From assembly GCF_000472925.1 (NCBI RefSeq), contig NZ_AXAS01000056.1, forward strand, positions 191 through 57,545: a stretch of DNA of 57,355 nt, read 5' to 3'. The notes beneath the pieces are model-generated. The model was given only the letters and a program-made list of their open reading frames with translations. It did no database searches and was not told where the DNA came from. A program made the translations under genes and the position numbers. Positions 37,537 through 46,491 of this stretch are shown here, in pieces (the stretch's first letter is position 1; each line of letters begins with the position of its first letter). The stretch comes from Bradyrhizobium sp. Ec3.3 (GTDB taxonomy: Bacteria; Pseudomonadota; Alphaproteobacteria; Rhizobiales; Xanthobacteraceae).

Positions 37537-39282
37537 ATGGTCACGGCGGTGGCGGTCAGAGCTTATGCAAGTCCGAGCTGCGTGCTCCTTACCTTCGATT
37601 GGAGGGATGGTGCAGAACATCAGGATTTCCTAGGGTTCGCCATCCAGCGCAATCCGGGCTACGGGCGCGATGGAAAACCGCAATTCCTGTTCAATAAGCT
37701 CGATTTTGTCCCTCTGGCGGAGGATGCCCGTCCGAAGGGCAGCGATGAAGCGCCAATCCAGAAGTTCAATTGGTGGGACGGCGGTATCAATATCGATGAT
37801 CAGGGCAAAACCTTCGAATACACGGTCGTTCCTGTCCTTGGTACGGGGCCGGACGATTTGAAGCTACAGCATGCGGCGGCCGGGAAGAGGTCGGTTACCG
37901 TGCCGCCGCAGCTCGAGGGGCAGATCGCGACCTACTTCAACCGCGCTGTCGTGAGCGCGCAGAGTTTCGCCAAGCAAAAAGACAAGCCGCTCGACAAGCA
38001 GATGGACTGGTTGGCCAACGGCTTACAAAACGCCGTTCCCCAAATTCTGAGCGAAAGCGACGCGTTTGAATGCGCCATTTATCATCTGTCGGACAACCGG
38101 TGGATCATTCCGGCTTTCGAAGCCTTCAAGGGACGCGGCTCGATTATCTATTTCGACAAGGCGGAGGACACGAAGTCCCGCGCGGCCGCCCATTTGATAG
38201 CGGAGCAGCGGCCCAATATTTCGATCCATAAGCGTGATGCTATCTCCAAGCTCATGCACGACAAGTTCATCATTTCGTACCGGAAGAAGCATGAGCAAGC
38301 GGTGCTGATGGGCTCGACTAACTTTACGCCCGAAGCTCAAACGGTGCAGGCCAATCTACTACATATTATCCATTCGCGCGAGCTCGCCGCGCTTTATGCC
38401 GAACGCGCGAACCTTCTCGCCAAGAACGTTGGCAAGAAAGATATGGACGCGCCAGACTGGAATGAGGTGACTGACGTTGATGGCACGGAAATGCGGGTCT
38501 TCTTTCTGCCCGAACCGGGAGACAGCCGGAAGTTCCTTGATACGGTCACGGCCGCTGTCAAGAAGGCCAAATCGTCCGTCTTGTTCTGCATGTATACGGC
38601 CTCCGACAAAGAACTCATGGAGGCGATCTTCGCTAAGGGAGACTCGCCCAAGCATCTCATCTACGGGTTGCTCAACAGCATCGATGACCCCGACAAGCCG
38701 ACCAAGAAGGGCGAGAAGCGCAAGCTTCCCGAGATTGCCGCGACCATCTTCCACCGCTCGCAAACCAACCCGGACACGCTTCCCTATGCGGCTTTCGGCG
38801 CGAATGCGCCGCGAGGCTTCCTGCCCGAACTGAAGACGATTGATACGACGTCCTATGACGCGTCGGCAGCTAAAGGAAAACCAAAGCCTGCACAGAAAGC
38901 CGCCAAGAAAAAATCGAGCGGCCCGCCCCCCATCCTTGTGCACCACAAATTCATTGTGATTGATGGTGATACAGAGGCGCCAACCATCTACACAGGATCG
39001 CCCAATTTCAGCAAGTCGTCAGAAAATTCGAACGACGAAAACGTACTTGAGATCAAGGGCAATACTAGGCTCGCTCAAGCGTATGTCGCCGAACTCATGC
39101 GTCTCTACAATCATTACCGTGCCCGAGCGATCTGGAACAAGACGCACGAGCAGAAGGGGAAAAAGCCAGAGGTCGGTTCAGAGGCTGATCCGCTTGTGCT
39201 CAAGCGAACGCGGGACGCGTGGGTAAAGGATGCCTACAAGGGCGGCACGAAGGCCTCGCTTGCGAGGGAGCGCGGCCTTTAG
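37537..39282 (+). CDS. phospholipase D-superfamily protein with two HKD-type sites
   Basis: ATG 37537, after GGGGGAG, gives 581 residues with no signal peptide. Two PLD repeats are visible. The first, near residue 241, is MHDKFIISY followed by LMGSTNFTP; it has H and K but Tyr in place of the Asp of HxKx4D. The second, near residue 469, is VHHKFIVIDGD followed by YTGSPNFSKS and fully matches HxKx4D with GSxN. An N-terminal beta-rich region of about 130 residues (LLTFDWRDGAEHQDFLGFAI) precedes them. PLD proteins of this size may be nucleases or lipases; the soluble character suits a nuclease. It heads a cassette with a membrane coiled-coil protein and a secreted EEP protein. Confidence 0.82.
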   Translation: MVTAVAVRAYASPSCVLLTFDWRDGAEHQDFLGFAIQRNPGYGRDGKPQFLFNKLDFVPLAEDARPKGSDEAPIQKFNWWDGGINIDDQGKTFEYTVVPVLGTGPDDLKLQHAAAGKRSVTVPPQLEGQIATYFNRAVVSAQSFAKQKDKPLDKQMDWLANGLQNAVPQILSESDAFECAIYHLSDNRWIIPAFEAFKGRGSIIYFDKAEDTKSRAAAHLIAEQRPNISIHKRDAISKLMHDKFIISYRKKHEQAVLMGSTNFTPEAQTVQANLLHIIHSRELAALYAERANLLAKNVGKKDMDAPDWNEVTDVDGTEMRVFFLPEPGDSRKFLDTVTAAVKKAKSSVLFCMYTASDKELMEAIFAKGDSPKHLIYGLLNSIDDPDKPTKKGEKRKLPEIAATIFHRSQTNPDTLPYAAFGANAPRGFLPELKTIDTTSYDASAAKGKPKPAQKAAKKKSSGPPPILVHHKFIVIDGDTEAPTIYTGSPNFSKSSENSNDENVLEIKGNTRLAQAYVAELMRLYNHYRARAIWNKTHEQKGKKPEVGSEADPLVLKRTRDAWVKDAYKGGTKASLARERGL

Positions 39283-39410
39283 GTCGGGCGCCCATGCGCC
39301 GAAGCCTACCAGTTTGTTTGACGTTGCTGTACTTTAGCTTTTGCACTTGTTTGGTGGATGATCATTGGGTTCGAGCATCCAACCCCGATTGAAAGTATGC
39401 GATTGCAGCC

Positions 39411-40118
39411 ATGGCCCAAACCACACGATCTTCCACCCTTCTCCGTCTTTCCAAACGCTATACGGTGATCGCTGTTGCGGCGTGGACCGTCGCTGGCGCC
39501 GCAATCGCCGGGGTCTGGAAAGTCTACGAGTTTCAGACCGAGCAGGCCCGTCTCCTCAGTGAATCGCTTGCCAAGCAAGCTGAGACCGTAGTGGAGCGCG
39601 ATGAAGCGCGGAGCCAGGCGGCACTTACCCGAAGGATCGAAGCGCAAAAACCATTCTTGCAGAAAAAGCTCGACCTGTTTTTCGAGACCATTCAACAGGC
39701 CCAGCGCCTTACCGAATGGGAGATCGACCCGAAGGGCGAAACCTGGAAGCAAGCGACAAAGCGATTTTGGGAGTTGCGTTGGGGCGAGTTGGAGATGGTC
39801 GGCGATGCCGGCGTCCGCAATGCCGCGCGTCTCGTCGGCCAGCAGATCACCGAGACGGAAGAATTCCCGAACCGCGACAGGCATGATCTTCGTTGGGCGG
39901 TCGAATGCTTAGCCGATGAGCTTCGCTTTGCAATCGAACACGCGTGGGGTATCGATACGAAGGCGACGCGCGAAAGCGTCCTGCGCGGGGAGGGAGCCAT
40001 AGGCAAGCTTCCCAATGGCTGTGTGGCAGGAAACCAGGACCCCATTCGCCCGGCTGGCATGCAGCCCCTCAAGGCGAAGGGAAACCTTCATCAAGCTCGA
40101 TCATCGCAATCCGACTAA
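39411..40118 (+). CDS. membrane-anchored coiled-coil protein of unknown function
   Basis: The 235-residue product has a short cytosolic N-terminus, one membrane span at about residues 17-36 (YTVIAVAAWTVAGAAIAGVW) and a coiled coil at about 40-75 (QARLLSESLAKQAETVVERD). A helical domain then follows, with FLQKKLDLFFETIQQAQRLT and FWELRWGELEMVGDAGVRNA. I do not recognise the family. The C-terminal domain with conserved Trp and charged residues looks soluble. It lies 128 bases after the PLD gene and 35 bases before the EEP gene, on the same strand, so it is likely part of the same transcript and may tether or signal between the other two. Confidence 0.55.
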   Translation: MAQTTRSSTLLRLSKRYTVIAVAAWTVAGAAIAGVWKVYEFQTEQARLLSESLAKQAETVVERDEARSQAALTRRIEAQKPFLQKKLDLFFETIQQAQRLTEWEIDPKGETWKQATKRFWELRWGELEMVGDAGVRNAARLVGQQITETEEFPNRDRHDLRWAVECLADELRFAIEHAWGIDTKATRESVLRGEGAIGKLPNGCVAGNQDPIRPAGMQPLKAKGNLHQARSSQSD

Positions 40119-40153
40119 CGGTCCGTTTGCCGGCAAACCCTCTGGAGCATTGC

Positions 40154-41410
40154 ATGAGTGTCCGTCGATTTGTCCTGCTCGCCCTCATCCTCCTGCTTGG
40201 AACAGCGCAAGCTGTGGAGGCGCGGGAGATCAAGATCACAACATGGAATCTCGGGTGGCACTTGAGCCAAGCCGAAGCAAAGGATTGGATCCGTGATTGC
40301 AGCCAACCATTCGCGCTCAATCCCGCCAGTGGCCTGTTCGAACCGTCGACAACTGGGGCAACCAAGCCCGGCTGGGAGCTCAAGTGGGGCCGTAATGCCA
40401 AGATCAAATGGGACATCGCCGTAAAGCCCCCATGCGACGTTTATCAGGCCAACTTCAAGATCGTGCCGGTCACCGAATCTGCCTATCAGAAGCGCGCCCA
40501 GCAACTCCAGAACTTCATCGGGACGAACCTCGATCCGGATATTATCGCGTTTCAGGAAGTGAGCGGCGCCACCGCAGTGCGCGAAGTTCTGCCCAACAAC
40601 GGTGCCGATTACGAGATCTGCTCGTTTGATAACTTCAAGGTCCAGCGGCTCGCGATTGCTTGGAAGCGGAGCTTAGGGACGGGCTCCGACTGTGCCGTCG
40701 CTGCTCCCTTGTCGGTTCCGGACCTCGCTGCCACGGATCAGGTGCGCCCCGGGCTATCGGTGACGCTTCAGATCGACGGTAAGCCCCTGCGTGTCATGAC
40801 CGTGCACCTTAAATCGTCCTGCGTCAGCCCGCTCGAAGACCGTGGCAAGCTCGATGGCGGCGGCGACGCATGCCCGATCCTCCAGCGGCAAGTGCGTCCG
40901 CTCGAGGATTGGCTGGAAACCAGCTCCGCAGGCATGCCGGTCGTTCTGATGGGCGATTTCAACCGCAATCTTTCGCATGAGAAAAACTCCATCGCAAAAT
41001 CCGCCGTGCGCTCCGATGGGAGCGATCCCGCTTCGTCTCTATCCACGGGCGTCCTCGTTCGCAGCCTGTACGGCGAGGTAAATGATGGTGCTCCCGCTTC
41101 CAGTGCCCTTTCACACCTGGAGCCTCAATGCCCGGTCAACGCTGTCGCAAAGCAACTCTGCGAGCGCTCCAAGCGTGAGCTGTTCGATCAGGACGCCCTC
41201 AAGCCTTTGACACGCGCGGATAGCCTTGGGTGCCGTAATCCGATCGGGTTGGACCAGATGCTCGTCAGCATAAGCCTTTCGGTTCCTGATCCCGCCATCA
41301 AGGTTGCGATCGGCCGATTCGGGGGAACGCGTCCGGCCGGCCAAGGCCATCCCGATCCGTTGCTGGCGATCTCGGACCATTGTCCTTCGATGGCGACCCT
41401 TCGCTTCTAG
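40154..41410 (+). CDS. secreted endonuclease/exonuclease/phosphatase family protein
   Basis: The 418-residue protein has a Sec signal peptide (RRFVLLALILLLGTAQAVEA) and the complete EEP active site: TTWNLGWH (Asn), DIIAFQEVSG (Glu), VMTVHLKSSC (His), LMGDFNRNLS (Asp-x-Asn) and AISDHCPSMATL (Asp-His). The family includes DNase I-like nucleases and phosphodiesterases; secretion to the periplasm or outside suggests degradation of extracellular nucleic acid or a phospholipid-type substrate. Seven or more cysteines could form disulfides, as expected outside the cytosol. It is the third gene of the PLD cassette. Its 3' end lies within about 5 bases of a decayed Fic gene on the other strand. Confidence 0.88.
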   Translation: MSVRRFVLLALILLLGTAQAVEAREIKITTWNLGWHLSQAEAKDWIRDCSQPFALNPASGLFEPSTTGATKPGWELKWGRNAKIKWDIAVKPPCDVYQANFKIVPVTESAYQKRAQQLQNFIGTNLDPDIIAFQEVSGATAVREVLPNNGADYEICSFDNFKVQRLAIAWKRSLGTGSDCAVAAPLSVPDLAATDQVRPGLSVTLQIDGKPLRVMTVHLKSSCVSPLEDRGKLDGGGDACPILQRQVRPLEDWLETSSAGMPVVLMGDFNRNLSHEKNSIAKSAVRSDGSDPASSLSTGVLVRSLYGEVNDGAPASSALSHLEPQCPVNAVAKQLCERSKRELFDQDALKPLTRADSLGCRNPIGLDQMLVSISLSVPDPAIKVAIGRFGGTRPAGQGHPDPLLAISDHCPSMATLRF

Positions 41411-41414
41411 CGAG

Positions 41415-42187
41415 ACAGTGAACAGTGCGAGCCTGACGATCTTCGTATCCCGTGAGTGCGAGGGTGTTGCCGCGCGCGTACCGCCGGCCATGACCGTTTC
41501 GCGCAACAACGGCCAGGAGCCCCTTTGGGAGCCGCTTTGCGCGCGTTTCCTCTTCGGTCCAGATCTCCCTGCGCCTCAGCAGTACTCCCGCTCCAGAAAT
41601 CCGGCCATGAAGTCGACCTGGTCGACGCACGTGGTCAGGAAGAATTTGCAGAAATCGACAAGCCCTGCCATCGTGAGGTTGCCGCGGCCATCGAGATCGC
41701 CGTAGCGCGGTTCGTCTGCGGCCTGCAGGTTGGCTTTATAGTAGGCGACGCACCGCGCAAGTCCTCGCGAGACGGCCCAGAGCTCAGAGCCGATGTCTAG
41801 TTCGCCCAAGAGCGCGTGCGAGAACATGCGCGTCACGCGGCCGTTGCCGTCCAGAAACGGGTGAATCCAAGTCAGGCGATGGTGGGATGCGGCAACGCCG
41901 ATAATTTTGCTTAGCTTGGAAAGGTGCGTCGAGGAATAGCCCTCGGCGAACCGCTTGAGGAACGCGGGAAGATTTTCAGGTGGCGGAGGAATATGAAGAC
42001 TAACCTTGACATGCTCTTTCCGCAGTTCGCCGGGGACAATCTTGATTTTCTCTTTCGTGGTGGGGAGCTCGACGATAAGCAGCTCTTCCGGCAAGCGTTC
42101 GCAAAAGTGTTTATGCCTCCAGATCATAAAATCGCCGCCTGCGCTGCTGCGCCTATGGCGACGGCCGAGGCGTATCGGCGCTCGCAC
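41415..42187 (-). pseudogene. Fic-family protein, frameshifted and truncated
   Basis: The central part is in frame: IVELPTTKEKIKIVPGELRK, then LPAFLKRFAEGYSS, then LTWIHPFLDGNGRVTRMFSH, which carries the perfect Fic motif HPFxDGNGRxxR. At about 41578 the frame stops after LEREYC, while the usual continuation, LLRRREIWTEEETRAKRLPK and LALTGYEDRQAR, is found in the next frame with a further shift between. The winged-helix C-terminus breaks off against the end of the EEP gene. The N-terminus before ERLPEELL is also frameshifted. The active-site loop is intact, but the gene as a whole is broken. Fic proteins AMPylate target proteins. Confidence 0.8.
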
Positions 42188-43197
42188 ATGAGGCGATCAA
42201 AGTTTCTTCTGATCGGCGCTCGTTCTGGAACGACGATTGTCGTCGAATATCGATCTCGTCTGGAAATCCGATCAAATCGTCGGACTGGGGTGGTTTTGCC
42301 GGCGGCGTGACTGGAGCGATGGCCTTGATCGCCGGAGTGATCGCAACGCAGCGTTATGACAAAAATATGCAGCGGGGTCAGGACGTGCGGCTTCTCAGCT
42401 GGGCCGCCAAGAGCTCCCGTTGCGCCCTCTGGTTCGTCCCGGTGAGGGACGGCGAAACATTACTCAGTTCGTCTCTGGATCAGCCGAGAGGTTCGGATAG
42501 CGCTCGCGAAGACAGCTTAAGCAGTTCCGGTGCCGGGCCGTGCTGTGACAACATTGTAGTTCCCGAAGATCGAGCGGTGCAGTTCGCGGCGTATCGGTGA
42601 GCTGTCCAGTGGGGCGGAATTCTAGGATCGTGGCGACGATATCGAGCACTCCTCGAACATGACGGCCGATATCGCTAAGCTGGGGTCACCGCCTTCGGCT
42701 CTGTCGACAAACGCGCAACGGTTGCGCATTTGCCCCTCGGCTCTCCAGAGCGCCTTGCGCGTAGGGTGCCCAGATTTCCTTTGAACGGGTATTCTGAATT
42801 GAGGCAGAAGGCTTCTTTGATGCTGCCCCGGCGCTCGCCGATCGCCTCATCAGCGCGGCGTTCGGTCAATGCACACCTAGTTCTCACGACGCGCTCCGAT
42901 GGCTCGACTTCGGTGGATGACATAATGCGGTGAGCGCCGCCGCAAGCCGCGCATGTGGCGTTACTGCAATCCATGACACGTTAAGGTGTTGACATTTGCA
43001 CTACTATAGCAGAGATTGTATTACCAACTTTGTTGATGGCGTACGCGCCGCGACGTTGCATCTCTATATCCACGCAAACGAGCCGTCGATGAGATCAATT
43101 TGGATGGCTGCCTAGGAAGTGGGTTCGTGTTCCAGCGAACGATTTCCTCAAGCAGTTGCGAGCAACGTTACTGGCAACGGAATATAAGGGGTCGATC
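42188..43197. other. 1 kb without a recognised gene, ahead of the biosynthetic cluster
   Basis: Small frames on both strands (42307-42600 plus, 42675-42974 minus) show no known domain. It separates the mobile, decayed left part from the intact cluster on the right and should hold the cluster promoter. A TTGACA at 42989 has no well-spaced -10 partner. Confidence 0.45.
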
Positions 43198-44283
43198 ATG
43201 CCGACGAGCAATGCCCTTATGATTGATGCCTTGCTGACGCTGGGTTTTGGGGTCCAACACTCCTTGATCGCGACGCTCGCGGTCAAGAAGCAGGCCGGCA
43301 AGTGGTTTACGATCGATCCGTTGGCATGGCGATCCGTAGAGTCCCTCGTCAATGTTCTCTATATTCTGGTTGCAGCGATGCTGTGGCAGCCGGTTGACGT
43401 GGTCGTCTGGCGCCTGGAGGGGCTTCCGGCGACCATCATGCTGGTGGCGTGTTGCCTGTCCTGGATCTGGTACTGGCAGCTCCATCTGTTCGAATACGAT
43501 TGCGGCCTGGCATTCGGCTCGACGACGTTCGTGAGCTGGCTGAGTGGCCCTGCGTCGAGGCCAAAGCTAACGCCCTGGAAGGTCGGAAGCCGACGTTGGG
43601 TCCGCTTCCCGGTGCACACCGCCTTCTTCGGAATGTTCTTTCTGCTTCCAACCATGACGCTGGACCTCTTGGTCCTCGCAGTCGTTCTCAACATCTACAA
43701 CGTGATCGGCAGCGTTCTCTATGACAAGCGGCTGGAGAAGGTCGGCGGCAGTGCCTATGCCGACTATCAGGCGGTGACTGGGCTGATCTGGCCGCCGCTC
43801 TATCGCGCTCCCTTCGGCGCTTTGAATATCAGAATGCCTGAGCCGCAGCATTGGCGTCGGCCGCAAATGCATTGGATGGGCGTAGTTGGGGGAATAGGCT
43901 TGGCCGCTCTCTATTACTTCGGTCTCGGCGCGACACATCTCTCACCGCTCGCCATGGTGAAAGTCGGCCTGTTCGGTCTGCTCGGTGCGATCCTGGTCGG
44001 ATTGGTGCTGGGGCTCGCCTGCAAGCCCGAGGCTGACGACTGGGGGCAGCAGCAGACAGATCTGTCGACGACCGTCGCCTTGTCTGCGGCTCTAGGAGTC
44101 ATCCTCTGGGCTGGTGCGATCTGGCTGAAAACGGGCGCTCCGCCGACCTTCGCGGCTTATCTTCCGCTCTGGTTTACCGTCCAATATGTCGGCCACGTCT
44201 TTGCCGTTTTGGCCGACCGGAGGAAATGGGCCTATGGCAGCGCAGCCATCTATAGCGAGGCGAAGGCGACGGGAAGCAGCTGA
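43198..44283 (+). CDS. NnrU/isoprenylcysteine methyltransferase-like membrane protein
   Basis: ATG 43198, after AAGGGG, gives 361 residues with about nine hydrophobic spans. The first two thirds follow the NnrU/ICMT-like fold: GFGVQHSLIATLAVKKQAGK, WFTIDPLAWRSVESLVNVLY and SVLYDKRLEKVGGSAYADYQ, the last matching the conserved G-x-x-Y-x-x-Y end of the domain. The last third adds three or four spans (FGLLGAILVGLVLGLACKPE, LGVILWAGAIWLKTG). ICMT-like membrane enzymes methylate carboxyl groups; NnrU has an unsettled role. It is the first gene of the cluster, 32 bases before the next, and could modify or export a lipophilic product. The function is inferred. Confidence 0.7.
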   Translation: MPTSNALMIDALLTLGFGVQHSLIATLAVKKQAGKWFTIDPLAWRSVESLVNVLYILVAAMLWQPVDVVVWRLEGLPATIMLVACCLSWIWYWQLHLFEYDCGLAFGSTTFVSWLSGPASRPKLTPWKVGSRRWVRFPVHTAFFGMFFLLPTMTLDLLVLAVVLNIYNVIGSVLYDKRLEKVGGSAYADYQAVTGLIWPPLYRAPFGALNIRMPEPQHWRRPQMHWMGVVGGIGLAALYYFGLGATHLSPLAMVKVGLFGLLGAILVGLVLGLACKPEADDWGQQQTDLSTTVALSAALGVILWAGAIWLKTGAPPTFAAYLPLWFTVQYVGHVFAVLADRRKWAYGSAAIYSEAKATGSS

Positions 44284-44315
44284 CACGAGATCCGCCCGCA
44301 CAGGAGATGATTGTC

Positions 44316-45617
44316 ATGAACCGCTTTTGGCCCCCGCGGCCTAGTCACACGGTTCTCTCCGTCTCATTGCCTGCGGCGAGCCCGCTGCTCGGCTCGTTCG
44401 CGGCGAATTCGCTCAGGCGGGTTGCTCAGATTGCGGAGATCATCCGCGGCTATCAGGACCTCGCGCCCGACGAGCGCAACGACCGGGCGAAAGAGATCGT
44501 CCAGCTACGCCATGCCGAGGCTGCCGCCATGGAGGCCTGCGCAGATGTGCTGGATTGCGACGCATCGGCGACATGTCTGCGCCTGCGCGCCGAAGCGTTG
44601 CGCGGCGGTTCCTGGCCTGAACGGGTCGAACGGTGCATCGGACTCGACGAGACGAGATTGATCTCCTTGAGCGGGGACCTGCACACTTGGCACAACAAGT
44701 CGCGTGAGGTCTTTCATTCGGCTCTCTTTGCCGCCGTGGACCGCCGTTACGACCGGCTCGTGGAGGATCTCGATGGTCAGATCGATGCGCTGACCTGCTA
44801 CATCCAGACGACCCTCAATCCGCGACTGATCGTGCGGCCTCCAGCCCTCTTCAAGGTGGGCAACCTCATCTTCTGCGGCGGCGAAGCCAATCGCTATCCG
44901 AAGCACTTTGCGTACTTCCTGCCGGAAGATGAAGGGATCAAGCGCGCCCGGATGAAGAAGACGGTGGTCTTCGCCAACGTCTACTCCGCAATCTATCATG
45001 GCATCAGTGCGCCGTTCGGCTCGTCGGCCCTGGTGCTCGAGGGGGACGATGATCAGACGGCCGCTCCGTCGGTCAAGGATTATCTCATCTGCTGGTTTCG
45101 TGGCCATGACATCGGCCACGGGGTGGTGCTGCCAGAAACGGATTTCCGGGTATTGGGCCAGCAGGGACGCGCAGCGTCCATGATGCTTCAGGAGGTCATG
45201 GCCGACCTGTTCGGTCTGCTGCTGGTAAGCGGCGGGCCCTGGTCGGGCTTGGCCAATCTGCGCAGCGATGTCGCCGTCAAAGTCTTCCTGAACGAGATGC
45301 TCCGCTACCTGCGTCGCGGGGAAACCTATTTCCCCGACGCGGAAGCCGCGTTTCTGGAGCTGTCGTTCCTCGAACTCAACGGCTTCGTCCACGTCGATTT
45401 CGACCGGCGAAAGATCATGACCTCCGTCGAGCGCGTCCTGTCCGGCGTCACGCAGATGCTGACGCTCCTGGCCGGAACCGCGCTTGCAAATGATGTGGAG
45501 GGTACGAAGGCGGTCATCGACCGATACGGCAGCGGGGCGCGAGCGCAGTTCTCGTCGAAATTCCGCGCGTCCTTCGGACAATCCACCGAAGTGCTCGATT
45601 ATGTGCAGACGGTCTAA
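44316..45617 (+). CDS. unknown protein with an HDxxH metallohydrolase-like site
   Basis: ATG 44316 has AGGAG nine bases ahead and yields 433 residues; the ATG at 44307 is too close to the ribosome site. At about residue 264 lies FRGHDIGHGVVLPETDFRVL, and some 30 residues on, SMMLQEVMADLFGLLLVSGG. H-D-x-x-H followed by E-x-x-x-D resembles a gluzincin zinc site with Asp in place of the catalytic Glu (inference from pattern). The rest is largely helical with no signal peptide or spans. I do not recognise a named family. It is the second gene of the cluster, 56 bases before an SDR, so a catalytic step in the pathway is more likely than proteolysis. Confidence 0.5.
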   Translation: MNRFWPPRPSHTVLSVSLPAASPLLGSFAANSLRRVAQIAEIIRGYQDLAPDERNDRAKEIVQLRHAEAAAMEACADVLDCDASATCLRLRAEALRGGSWPERVERCIGLDETRLISLSGDLHTWHNKSREVFHSALFAAVDRRYDRLVEDLDGQIDALTCYIQTTLNPRLIVRPPALFKVGNLIFCGGEANRYPKHFAYFLPEDEGIKRARMKKTVVFANVYSAIYHGISAPFGSSALVLEGDDDQTAAPSVKDYLICWFRGHDIGHGVVLPETDFRVLGQQGRAASMMLQEVMADLFGLLLVSGGPWSGLANLRSDVAVKVFLNEMLRYLRRGETYFPDAEAAFLELSFLELNGFVHVDFDRRKIMTSVERVLSGVTQMLTLLAGTALANDVEGTKAVIDRYGSGARAQFSSKFRASFGQSTEVLDYVQTV

Positions 45618-45673
45618 ACCGACGAATTGGAAGGGCGAGGGGTGCTGAGCTTGTCAGTTTCGAGAGGTCCCAC

Positions 45674-46420
45674 GTGACGCCGAGATATCCGGAGCTCCGC
45701 GGCCGACGCGTTCTCGTGACCGGCGCAGCCAGCGGGATCGGCTATGCCACCGCGTGCCGTTTCGTCGCCGAAGGTGCGCGCGTGATTGCGCTCGACGTCG
45801 ATACAAGGGCTCTCGCCGCGAGCTTCCCGAGATCCTCTGAGAGCGTCCATCCGATCGTTGTCGACGTAGCCGACTATGGCGCTATGAAAAAGGCGTTCGG
45901 CGAGATCGAAGCGCGCTTCGGCGGCCTGGATGCGGCGTTTGCCAATGCCGGCATTAGCATCAGGCATGCGTTCCTCGACATCACGATCGAGGAGTGGCGA
46001 CGCGTGGTCGACGTCAACCTGCACGGTGTCTTTCATACCGCGCAGCTTGCGGCGCGTTCCATGGTCGCCTCCGACGGCGGGGTCGTGATCCTCATGGGAT
46101 CCACCAACGGAATGAGCGCGCATCCCTACTACGCGGACTACAACGCGACCAAGGCAGGCGTGATCCTGCTGGCCCGCACGATGGCGCTCGAATTGGCGCC
46201 GAAGGTGAGAGTGAACGCGTTGTGCCCTGGCTACGTGCTGACGCCGATGCAGCGCGCCGAATACACCGATGACATGCTCGCCGCCGTCAATGCGAGGATT
46301 CCGCTGCGGCGGCACGCTGCGCCGGAAGAAGTGGCCGCGCTGGTCGCGTTTCTGGCGTCCGACGAGGCTGCCTACATCACGGGACAGCACATTCCGATCG
46401 ACGGAGGCGAAACCGCGTGA
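45674..46420 (+). CDS. short-chain dehydrogenase/reductase
   Basis: The 248-residue classical SDR has the NAD(P) motif TGAASGIG near residue 17, DVAD and NAGI, the catalytic Ser in MGSTNGMSAH, and YxxxK as YNATKAG. The C-terminal ITGQHIPIDGGETA is typical of the family. An Asp after the second strand (LDVDTRAL) suggests NAD rather than NADP. GTG 45674 follows AGAGG. Within the cluster it could reduce or oxidise a carrier-bound or free keto or hydroxy intermediate, as FabG-type enzymes do. Confidence 0.88.
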   Translation: MTPRYPELRGRRVLVTGAASGIGYATACRFVAEGARVIALDVDTRALAASFPRSSESVHPIVVDVADYGAMKKAFGEIEARFGGLDAAFANAGISIRHAFLDITIEEWRRVVDVNLHGVFHTAQLAARSMVASDGGVVILMGSTNGMSAHPYYADYNATKAGVILLARTMALELAPKVRVNALCPGYVLTPMQRAEYTDDMLAAVNARIPLRRHAAPEEVAALVAFLASDEAAYITGQHIPIDGGETA

Positions 46421-46491
46421 ATTGGCGGTGAGGGGGTGTGACTGACGCGGCGTCGAAACGAAAAAAGAGAGAGCATGGGAGGTTGTCGCAC

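Noticed and set aside
42989..43022. TTGACA followed by TATAGC as a promoter for the cluster
   Set aside because: The spacer is only 10 bases, and no better -10 lies 16-18 bases away.
44505..45581. Long minus-strand frame opposite the HDxxH gene
   Set aside because: Antisense frame opened by GC-rich codon use; the plus strand has the start, ribosome site and motifs.
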